Source: Cyanobacteriota bacterium (lineage in GTDB: Bacteria; Cyanobacteriota; Cyanobacteriia; PCC-6307; Cyanobiaceae). Taken from it: a stretch of DNA of 6,960 bases. The notes under the pieces were generated by a model, which saw only the letters and a list, made by a program, of their open reading frames with translations, was not told the origin of the DNA and searched no databases. A program made the position numbers and the translations under genes. Positions within the stretch are counted from its first letter, which is position 1; each line of letters begins with the position of its first letter. The stretch is from the NCBI GenBank assembly GCA_947463165.1, contig CANHSW010000110.1, positions 1 through 6,960 on the forward strand. The letters run 5' to 3'. Positions 1-5,170 of this stretch are shown one piece after another.

Positions 1-2
1 CC

Positions 3-974
3 CAGCCCACCAGTGGCAGCGCCGCCGCCCTGGGGCTACTGATGGCCCAGGTGTTCCACCGCAGCAGCGGTCGAGCCTGGAGGCTGCGCCAGCAGAGCCT
101 GGCCCTGTGGCGTTCCTGGCTGGTGGAGCTGGGCCGGCGGGGCCATCCGCTCCCCTGCCGCCAGGGGCTGCTGCTGCTGGCGGCCAACGGGGCAGACCTG
201 GAGCGCCAGCAGCGCTTGGCCGCCGATAAAGCTCGGCTGGGCATCGAGTTGGCCCCCTGGGGCCCCGAGCGGCTGGCCGGCCTGCAGCCCGCCCTGCCCG
301 GTGCCCCCTTGGGGGGTTTGCTTTCCCCGCAAGACGGTCAAATTGATCCGGGCGCCGTGATGGCGGCCCTGTTGGCGGAGGCGCGCCAGGCGGGACTGGT
401 GGCCATCGCCGATTCGTTGCTGGCCCTGGAGCGCGGCAGCCGCTGGCGCCTGCATCTGGCCGCTGGTGGCAGTCTGCAGACCTCCTGGCTGGTGCTGGCC
501 GCGGGCCTGGGCAGTGGGGCGCCGCTGGCGGGCCTGCAGCCGCCGCTGGCCCTGGAGCCGCCATTGGCGCTGCAGCCGGTGTTGGGTCAGGCGCTGGAGC
601 TGGAACTGGCCGAGGCGCCCCGGTGGAACTGGCCCGGGGCGGTGGTTTGGCGCGGTCTCAACCTGGTGCCCCGCCCCGACCTGCCGGGGGGGCGAAGGCT
701 GTGGTTGGGGGCGACGCTGGAGCCGGGAATGAGCGCCGATGCCACCGCCCTGGCGGATCTGCGCCAGCTGGGGGGCGATGCGCCCGCCTGGCTGCGGCAG
801 GCCCAGGTGGTGCGCCAGTGGCAGGGGCTGCGCTGTCAACCGCTGGGCCGGCCGGCGCCCCTGCTGGAGCAACCGGAGCCGGGTTTGCTGCTGGCCTGCG
901 GCCACCACCGCAATGGCGTGCTGCTGGCACCGGCCAGCGCCGCCTGGATTGGCCAGCAGATCGAGGCGGGTTGA
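3..974 (+). CDS. FAD-dependent amino acid oxidase, DAO/ThiO-like (5' end outside window)
   Basis: The frame is open from the left edge, so the gene starts upstream; about 323 C-terminal residues are visible. The N-terminal dinucleotide-binding glycine motif is not in the window. The first visible residues (TSGSAAALGLLMAQVFHRSS) and the following Trp/Leu-rich helices fit the early part of a DAO-fold flavoenzyme. Near the C-terminus, RLWLGATLEPG and GHHRNGVLLAP (900-932) match the substrate- and flavin-proximal motifs of glycine oxidase ThiO and related D-amino acid oxidases; the Arg of the second motif usually contacts the substrate carboxylate. ThiO makes the glycine imine used to build the thiazole ring of thiamine in the cytoplasm. 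The exact substrate cannot be fixed here: ThiO and a more general glycine/D-amino acid dehydrogenase are both possible. The stop is TGA at 972-974, and the next gene on the same strand begins about 185 bases later, so co-transcription is possible but unproven. Confidence 0.85.
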   Translation, partial: QPTSGSAAALGLLMAQVFHRSSGRAWRLRQQSLALWRSWLVELGRRGHPLPCRQGLLLLAANGADLERQQRLAADKARLGIELAPWGPERLAGLQPALPGAPLGGLLSPQDGQIDPGAVMAALLAEARQAGLVAIADSLLALERGSRWRLHLAAGGSLQTSWLVLAAGLGSGAPLAGLQPPLALEPPLALQPVLGQALELELAEAPRWNWPGAVVWRGLNLVPRPDLPGGRRLWLGATLEPGMSADATALADLRQLGGDAPAWLRQAQVVRQWQGLRCQPLGRPAPLLEQPEPGLLLACGHHRNGVLLAPASAAWIGQQIEAG

Positions 975-988
975 TGCGGGCCACTGGG

Positions 989-1055
989 GCTGGTCACCAG
1001 CAAAAGCGCAGCGGTTGGCGCTGCCCAGCCAAAGCCCCGCCATGTTTTTGGGGCT
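989..1055 (+). terminator. Run of small hairpins between the oxidase and oxygenase genes
   Basis: Three short inverted repeats follow the oxidase stop codon. GCTGG/CCAGC has a 3-base loop (989-1001). GCAGCG/CGCTGC has a 5-base loop (1008-1024). AGCCCC/GGGGCT (1033-1038 with 1050-1055) has an 11-base loop that contains five T. None is followed by a T-run, so a factor-independent terminator is not clearly shown. They may attenuate transcription into the oxygenase gene or protect the upstream mRNA end. I see no convincing -35/-10 promoter in this gap. Confidence 0.3.
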
Positions 1056-1159
1056 CGCCCGATTCATCCGCAGCTCCGCCCAGCACTTCCCGACGCTCCC
1101 AATCGCGCCACTTAACACTCCGTTACCTGATGATGGGCTGTAGTGCTCACAGCCCCGCC

Positions 1160-2749
1160 ATGTCCGTTGCCCCCACCTCCGCGACGGCGGCCAGTGCCAG
1201 CTCCACAGTCAGCTCCACAGCCAGCTCCACCCCCAGGGGTTACGACCGGGCCGACTGGGCCAGCGCCTTTGGCAATGTGGACAGCGAACTCACCGCCGTG
1301 CCCCTAAAGGCGGCCCGCGGCAGCATTCCGGCTGAGCTCAAGGGCACCCTCTATCGCAACGGCCCGGGCCGGCTGGAGCGGGGCGGCCAATCGGTGCATC
1401 ATCCCTTTGACGGCGACGGCATGATTGCCGCCCTGCGCTTCGAGGCCGGCGAACTCAGCTTCACCAACCGCTATGTGCGCACCGAGGGCTGGCAGGCGGA
1501 GGAGGCGGCCGGTCGCATCTTGTACCGCGGTGTTTTTGGTACCCAGAAGCCCGGCGGGCCGCTGGCCAACATCTTCGATCTGCGCCTCAAAAACGTCGCC
1601 AACACCCATGTGGTGCGCCTCGGCGACCAGTTGCTGGCCCTCTGGGAGGCCAGTTCCCCCCACGCCCTCGACCCCGAAAGCCTCGAAACCCGGGGTCTGA
1701 GCCTGCTGGAGGGGGTGCTCAAGCCCGGCGAGGCCTTCAGCGCCCACCCCCGCTTTGATCCCGGCCACCACGGCGGCGAAAGGATGGTCACCTTTGGCGT
1801 CAAGACGGGGCCCCGCAGCACGATCCGGCTGCTGGAGTTCGCCAGCGGCGAGGGGCCGGCGGGGGAGCCGGCCGGCACCCTGCTCAGCGAGCGCAGCGAC
1901 AGCTTCACCGGCTTCGCCTTCCTGCACGACTTCGCCATCACCCCCAACTGGGCGGTGTTCCTGCAGAACGCCATCGCCTTCAACCCCCTGCCCTACCTGC
2001 TGGGCCAGAAGGGGGCGGCCCAGTGCCTGGCCTCCAAGCCCGGCGGCCAGGCCCAGTTCTGGCTGATCCCCCGCGATTCAGGCGCCTATGCGGGCCAGCC
2101 GCCGCGGATCGTGCCGGCCCCCGAGGGTTTTGTGTTCCACCACCTCAATGCCTGGGAAACGGGCGATAGCCCAGCTGGCGAAAGTTCAGCCTCCCAGCCC
2201 AGCGGTTCCCTGGTGATCGAGAGCATTTACTACGCCGAATTCCCCTCGATTGGTCCCGATACCGACTTCCGCACGATCGATTTCGACCTGATCCCTGAAG
2301 GGCTGCTGGAGCGCTGCACCATCGACCTCAGCAGCAACTCGGTGAAAACCGAGCGCCTCAGTGAGCGCTGCTGTGAGTTCGCCATGGTGAATCCGCGCCG
2401 CCAGGGCCTCAGCTCTCGCTACGGCTGGATGGCGGTGGCGGAGCGGGAAACCGGCAACGATCCGCTGCAGGCGATCAAGAAGCTGGATCTGATCAGCGGC
2501 GAACGGCGAGTTTGGAGTGCCGCGCCCCGCGGCTTCGTGAGCGAGCCGGTGATGGTGCCCAGGCCAGCCCCAGCCGGCGGCCTTGAACCGGCGGAAGACG
2601 AAGGCTGGGTGCTCACCCTGATCTGGAATGGCGCCCGCGGCGCCAGCGACCTGGTGATCCTCGACGCCGCCTCCATGGCAGAGCTGGCGGTGGTGGAACT
2701 GCCGCTGGCCATCCCCTACGGCCTGCACGGCAGTTTTGTGCCGGGCTGA
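1160..2749 (+). CDS. Carotenoid cleavage oxygenase, apocarotenoid-15,15'-oxygenase type
   Basis: This 529-residue protein belongs to the RPE65/carotenoid oxygenase family, seven-bladed propeller enzymes with non-haem Fe(II) that cleave a polyene double bond with O2. Synechocystis ACO (about 490 residues) makes retinal from apocarotenals. GTLYRNGPGRLERGG and HHPFDGDGMI are family signatures. The four expected iron ligands are present: His196 (SAHPR), His256 (LHDFAIT), His327 (FHHLNAWE) and His523 (PYGLHGSF). Second-shell Glu163 (LALWEA), Glu406 (RCCEF) and Glu462 (VSEPV) are also kept, so the enzyme should be active. I chose ATG 1160 because homology begins only at about residue 28 (YDRADWASAF); ATG 1130 or 1133 would add 10 or 9 residues. 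No start has a clear ribosome binding site. The leader before the catalytic domain is Ser/Thr/Ala-rich and low in complexity. ACO-like function is the best guess; other apocarotenoid or stilbene-type substrates cannot be excluded. Confidence 0.93.
   Translation: MSVAPTSATAASASSTVSSTASSTPRGYDRADWASAFGNVDSELTAVPLKAARGSIPAELKGTLYRNGPGRLERGGQSVHHPFDGDGMIAALRFEAGELSFTNRYVRTEGWQAEEAAGRILYRGVFGTQKPGGPLANIFDLRLKNVANTHVVRLGDQLLALWEASSPHALDPESLETRGLSLLEGVLKPGEAFSAHPRFDPGHHGGERMVTFGVKTGPRSTIRLLEFASGEGPAGEPAGTLLSERSDSFTGFAFLHDFAITPNWAVFLQNAIAFNPLPYLLGQKGAAQCLASKPGGQAQFWLIPRDSGAYAGQPPRIVPAPEGFVFHHLNAWETGDSPAGESSASQPSGSLVIESIYYAEFPSIGPDTDFRTIDFDLIPEGLLERCTIDLSSNSVKTERLSERCCEFAMVNPRRQGLSSRYGWMAVAERETGNDPLQAIKKLDLISGERRVWSAAPRGFVSEPVMVPRPAPAGGLEPAEDEGWVLTLIWNGARGASDLVILDAASMAELAVVELPLAIPYGLHGSFVPG
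1198..1233 (+). repeat. 12-bp tandem repeat in the oxygenase leader
   Basis: The unit CAGCTCCACAGY occurs at 1198-1209 and 1210-1221, and a third, partly diverged copy at 1222-1233. Because 12 is a multiple of three, it encodes in-frame Ser-Ser-Thr-Val/Ala units in the low-complexity N-terminal leader. Copy number could change without breaking the reading frame. Confidence 0.75.
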
Positions 2750-2794
2750 TCGGAGCTCTCCAGCCCGGCGCTCACGTGACCCTCTTTAGAGGTC
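2738..2794 (+). terminator. Hairpin overlapping the oxygenase stop codon, plus a second hairpin
   Basis: GTGCCGGGCTG (2738-2748) pairs with CAGCCCGGCGC (2761-2771): eleven pairs including one G-T wobble, with a 12-base loop. The stem covers most of the TGA stop at 2747-2749. An 8-base palindrome TCACGTGA (2772-2779) follows, then a second small hairpin formed by GACCCTCT and AGAGGTC with one bulged base (2778-2794). The next gene is convergent, ending at 2884, so this is a plausible terminator zone. There is no T-run, so the mechanism is not certain. Confidence 0.5.
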
Positions 2795-2883
2795 CAGTTG
2801 CTATGAGAGCTGGTGGGGTTCCGCCAGCGCCGTGGAGCTGTTGCCCCATCCCGCCCACTGCCCCCGCCCCTCGCCCACCCCGA

Positions 2884-3630
2884 TCAGTTCAAGAAGACCA
2901 GGTTGTCGAAGCCCACGAAGCCCAGATCAATCGTTAGTGACACCAGGTTGGTGAAGTCTGGCGGCGCGAAGGTTTGGGGGGCGGTGTTATTGGCGGGGGT
3001 GGAGAAGCTGGCCTTCACCGTGGTGCCATCGCCGCGGGTTCCCGTGAACACCGTATTCTGGGCGGGTATGGCTGAATTAATGTTGCATACTTGCAGTGAT
3101 TTGAATGTGAAGATCTTGCCCTGGACCGGGGTTACGCTCAGCTTGCTGGGACTGCAATAGGTGGCGACGAAGTTGTTGATCACTCGGCTGGACCAACGAT
3201 TGTCGCAGGTGTTGGTGAAGGTCAAGCCCGCTTCTGTATAGGGGGCTTTGATCGATGGGTTGGCGGGGAAATTTTGATTAAAGGTAACGGTTGTAAACAC
3301 AGGCTCAACAATCCATTCGTTGCCTATGCCCGTATTCCAGGTGGTCACGCCCTGGGATGTGTCAGGACGATGCAGATAATCTCCCTTCCAGGACTTCAGC
3401 CTGATCTTGTTGCCATCGATCAACTCAACAATCCATTCGTTGCCTATGCCCGTATTCCAGGTGGTTACGCCCTGGGATGTGTCGGGACGATGCAGATAAT
3501 CTCCCTTCCAAGACTTCAGGCTGATCTTGCTGGATTGCCTTAGGGCAATCAGCAGGGCAGGGTTGAGCGTCGGAGCGGCGGCTGCCGCGCTGGGGTCTAG
3601 GGCGCCATTGACAATCGTCGTCGTTGACAT
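2884..3630 (-). CDS. Repeat protein: two fascin/beta-trefoil-like units plus beta-rich C-terminal domain
   Basis: This is a 248-residue protein of unknown function. Residues 1-34 are Ala/Thr/Leu-rich without a convincing signal peptide. Residues 35-70 and 75-110 are two copies of a 40-residue-period unit containing LKSWKGDYLHRPD and GVTTWNTGIGNEWIVE; they differ by one residue in the shared part (KISL versus KIRL). The pattern of LKS, G-x-YL and a closing W-x-V resembles one lobe of fascin/actin-cross-linking beta-trefoils, which normally need three or four lobes, so two is odd. Residues 113-248 contain alternating beta-type segments, three Cys (142, 159, 182) and end in FTNLVSLTIDL and FDNLVFL. 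This is similar in style to jelly-roll domains of extracellular cyanobacterial proteins. ATG 3628-3630 was chosen because no in-frame homology lies upstream; no Shine-Dalgarno sequence is visible. Carbohydrate or surface binding is a guess from fold resemblance only. GC content is lower than in the flanking genes, suggesting acquisition. Confidence 0.78.
   Translation of the reverse strand: MSTTTIVNGALDPSAAAAAPTLNPALLIALRQSSKISLKSWKGDYLHRPDTSQGVTTWNTGIGNEWIVELIDGNKIRLKSWKGDYLHRPDTSQGVTTWNTGIGNEWIVEPVFTTVTFNQNFPANPSIKAPYTEAGLTFTNTCDNRWSSRVINNFVATYCSPSKLSVTPVQGKIFTFKSLQVCNINSAIPAQNTVFTGTRGDGTTVKASFSTPANNTAPQTFAPPDFTNLVSLTIDLGFVGFDNLVFLN
3304..3529 (-). repeat. Two-copy 120-bp-period direct repeat within the repeat-protein gene
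   Basis: Bases 3304-3409 and 3424-3529 align without gaps and differ at 4 of 106 positions (3346/3466, 3364/3484, 3391/3511, 3400/3520). Three differences are silent; the fourth changes Ser to Arg. Near-identity at DNA level, not only protein level, points to recent duplication or gene conversion. Confidence 0.92.
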
Positions 3631-3784
3631 TTTGATGATTTGTGTAAGATGGCGTGGGCTAACCAGATCTGGAATCCTGGATCGGCTGCCTAAGTTAATT
3701 TCGATCAGTCGTTGTTTCTGGTCAAGCGTATGGAAGACAGATTTGAGTCAACTTGTCGTCATCTCAATGTCATCTGCATGACAA
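3631..3784 (-). promoter_or_regulatory. Upstream region of the repeat-protein gene, weak promoter candidate
   Basis: This AT-richer gap precedes the repeat-protein start. Read on the - strand, TTGACC (complement of 3720-3725) could be a -35 box and AATTAA (complement of 3695-3700) a -10 box. The spacer is 19 bases and the -10 match is poor. A second TTGACT lies further upstream (about 3745-3750). No Shine-Dalgarno sequence is seen before the ATG. Confidence 0.25.
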
Positions 3785-3809
3785 TAAAATCGACCAGCCA
3801 GGCCTAGGG
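3785..3809 (+). repeat. Dispersed intergenic motif, copy 1
   Basis: This stretch begins TAAAATCG and ends GCCTAGGG, and matches 6321-6345 at 22 of 25 positions in the same orientation. Both copies are intergenic and both are followed by a C-rich then G-rich stretch that could fold back on the CCTAGGG end. It may be a small dispersed repeat, or a shared promoter/leader with TAAAAT as a -10-like box. No function can be assigned. Confidence 0.5.
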
Positions 3810-3820
3810 CTCGCCCCTGG
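3803..3820 (-). terminator. Weak hairpin downstream of the hydrolase remnant
   Basis: CCTAGGGC and GCCCCTGG, separated by two bases, can form an imperfect stem with a bulge on each side. It lies about 30 bases beyond the stop of the - strand hydrolase remnant, where a terminator would be expected. Read on the - strand, an AT-rich stretch (complement of 3781-3790) follows further on, but not a clean U-run directly after the stem. Confidence 0.3.
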
Positions 3821-3851
3821 GTGGGTTGCATTGCAGGTCGGTGCTTCCGCT

Positions 3852-4436
3852 TCAGCTGCCGCTCCCTTCTTCAATTATTGGGTTGGTGAGCTTGCCGATG
3901 CCCTCAATCGTTACGCTCACCAGGTCACCGGCCTGGAGCCAGCGGGGAGGATCGGCCGCCATGCCCACGCCATGGGGGGTGCCGGTGAGGATCACGGTGC
4001 CGGGCAGCAGGGTGGTGCTGCCGCTGAGGAAGGCGATGATCTCGGCCACCGAGAAGATCATGTCGCTGGTGTGGCCGTCTTGCACCCGCTCGCCATTGAG
4101 CTCGGTGCCGATCGCCAGGGCGTTGGGATCGGGGAGCTCGGCGGGGCTCACCAGCACCGGGCCGAGCGGTGCGAAGGTGTCGAAGCTTTTGCCGCGGCAC
4201 CATTGGCCGCCGCCCAGTTCAGGGCGCTTCTGCCAGTCGCGGGCGCTCACATCATTGGCGCAGCTATAGCCGAGCACCGCTGTCAGCGCCTCCTCCACAG
4301 CCACGTTCTTGCAGCGCCGACCGATCACCACCGCCAGTTCGGCCTCGTAGTCCACCTGGTGGCTGGCCAGGGCGGTGGGCAGCTCAATCGGGGCGCCAGG
4401 GTCCTGCACCGCCCCCGGTGATTTCATGAACAACAA
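3852..4436 (-). pseudogene. Fumarylacetoacetate hydrolase-family protein lacking its N-terminus
   Basis: The visible 194 codons cover the C-terminal catalytic core of the FAH family, whose members hydrolyse or decarboxylate acylpyruvates, fumarylacetoacetate-like compounds or oxaloacetate using Mg2+ or Mn2+. The metal ligands are in place: Glu31 and Glu33 ([11 protein letters not shown]) and Asp62 ([10 protein letters not shown]). Lys83 (RGKSFD) and TGTPHGVG (151-158) are also typical. Homology begins abruptly at LLFMKSPG. The preceding family region, which carries a GLNYxxHAxE-type motif and usually precedes this point by at least 40 residues, is absent. The frame meets a TAG stop at 4464-4466, and none of the three - strand frames over 4437-4530 restores the missing part. 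Translation could only start at TTG 4434-4436 or ATG 4425-4427. Without the N-terminal substrate-site residues it is probably inactive, though many annotation tools would call it a short intact gene. The truncation point is about 90 bases from a fragment of the neighbouring repeat-protein gene. Confidence 0.75.
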
Positions 4437-4528
4437 TCGAACCGCCGGCGACAGGGGCGCAGCCTAGGTGGGGAATCCGAGCAGAGCGCTGCAGGAGAGG
4501 GAGGGAGGCCTGCAGGCGCCCGGTTTGC

Positions 4529-4580
4529 TCAATCGCTAGTGACACCAGGTTGGTGAAGTCCGGCGGCGCGAAGGTTTGGG
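4529..4580 (-). pseudogene. Fragment of a paralogue of the repeat-protein gene
   Basis: This segment matches 2927-2978, the 3' part of the repeat-protein gene, at 50 of 52 positions in the same orientation (differences at 4537 and 4561). On the - strand it encodes QTFAPPDFTNLVSLAI, one residue different from the intact protein. Similarity fades on the 5' side after a few further codons (NPTQTF versus NTAPQTF) and stops sharply at 4528. The rest of a paralogue is absent nearby, so it is a remnant or a recombination scar. Confidence 0.85.
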
Positions 4581-4614
4581 TGGGGTTGTGCGTTCAAACC
4601 ACTTCTAAGCACCC

Positions 4615-4914
4615 TCACGCCTGCTTAGGAATCAGCTCCACATCGCTGAGTCCTTGAAAGTCAGCGTCCATGGTGTAGAGCCTGGCTTGATGCAATCTCG
4701 CAGTGGCCAGGATGATGCTGGCGGCCATGGGCAGCCGCAGGGTTTGGGCGAGTTGCGCGGCAGCCAAAGCCAGTCGCGCATCAAGATCCACCACTAAAGC
4801 GTTTTGCATGGCGGCGATCACCCGCAACTGGAGCCCAGGGCTTAGCCCGAACTGCTCCCGCACTCGCTTCGGGATGACCACTTGATACTGAGGGGATATG
4901 GTTGTTACTTCCAT
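4615..4914 (-). pseudogene. In-frame fusion of AbrB-type antitoxin and C-terminal half of a PIN toxin (decayed VapBC)
   Basis: This 99-residue frame starts at ATG 4912-4914. Residues 1-32 (MEVTTISPQYQVVIPKRVRE and GLSPGLQLRV) are an AbrB/SpoVT swapped-hairpin DNA-binding domain as in VapB/MazE antitoxins. From about residue 33 (IAAMQ) the sequence changes to the second half of a PIN-domain ribonuclease: VVDLDARLALAAAQLA, then LPMAASIILATARLHQARLYT and MDADFQGLSDVELI. PIN toxins need N-terminal and central acidic residues. The N-terminal ones are missing, and the usual Asp in LPxADxxI is Ala here (residue 65), leaving only the distal Asp83/Asp85. Ribonuclease activity is therefore very unlikely. 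The antitoxin's toxin-binding tail and the toxin's first half appear deleted, joining the two genes in frame around 4810-4821. The DNA-binding part could still bind its operator. A longer start at 4947 would translate the operator and is less likely. Confidence 0.8.
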
Positions 4915-4921
4915 GGGTAAA

Positions 4922-4942
4922 TCACTATGATCACGATAGTGA
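4922..4942. promoter_or_regulatory. Inverted-repeat operator candidate before the AbrB-type start
   Basis: TCACTAT (4922-4928) and ATAGTGA (4936-4942) form a perfect 7-bp inverted repeat with a 7-base spacer that contains the palindrome TGATCA (4928-4933). It lies 8 bases upstream of the AbrB-type ATG, where autoregulated antitoxin genes usually carry an operator overlapping the promoter. Binding by the encoded protein is inferred from position and symmetry. Confidence 0.6.
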
Positions 4943-4947
4943 ACCAT

Positions 4948-5170
4948 CTGGAAGGGGGCGATCTGGCTTATGGCCCTCCTCGGTTGGCAGGGCTGATTTA
5001 ACTTGTGCCATGGCTGCCCTGGTCTTTCCTGTAGGCATGGGCTAAGATGGAGGCCTTAAGTCGATCCGCGCTACGCGATAACTCGTAGCCGATGGCGCGG
5101 CGCCAGCCAAGCCTGAGCCCGATTTAAAACTTTGAATCAGCCCCTTCTGCGGCGTCAAGAGCATCAAGCA
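4948..5170. other. Divergent intergenic region before the sulfotransferase gene
   Basis: This gap separates the divergent AbrB/PIN remnant and the sulfotransferase gene. It contains a small hairpin, GCTACG/CGTAGC (5070-5075 with 5084-5089, 8-base loop), and a weak + strand promoter candidate: TAAGAT (5043-5048) as -10 with TGGTCT (5020-5025) 17 bases upstream. No strong Shine-Dalgarno sequence precedes ATG 5171; AAGAG (5158-5162) is the nearest purine run. No convincing gene is present. Confidence 0.35.

Noticed and set aside
36..1118. 360-codon open frame on the - strand opposite the oxidase gene
   Set aside because: Its Gln/Arg/Pro-rich translation is typical of the antisense of GC-rich coding DNA; the + strand frame has clear DAO/ThiO motifs.
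623..1159. Long in-frame extension upstream of the carotenoid oxygenase
   Set aside because: It is stop-free because of high GC, overlaps the oxidase gene in another frame and encodes Pro/Ala/Gly-rich sequence with no family resemblance.
1033..1163. 13-base direct repeat AGCCCCGCCATGT at 1033-1045 and 1151-1163
   Set aside because: Short and GC-rich with no other shared flanking sequence; likely coincidence although the second copy contains the chosen start codon.
3304..3529. Possible CRISPR-like or mobile repeat
   Set aside because: Only two copies, both inside a coding frame and encoding matching protein units; no spacer pattern, terminal inverted repeats or transposase.
3753..4421. 222-codon + strand open frame opposite the hydrolase remnant
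   Set aside because: The - strand carries conserved FAH motifs; the + strand translation is His/Gly/Ala-rich shadow sequence.
4931..5011. 26-codon - strand small frame starting MAQVKSALPTEEG
   Set aside because: Very short, no ribosome binding site, and it runs into the operator-like repeat; most likely chance.
5132..5170. TTG start giving 13 extra residues to the sulfotransferase
   Set aside because: The HU-like homology starts exactly at ATG 5171 and the extra residues match nothing recognisable.
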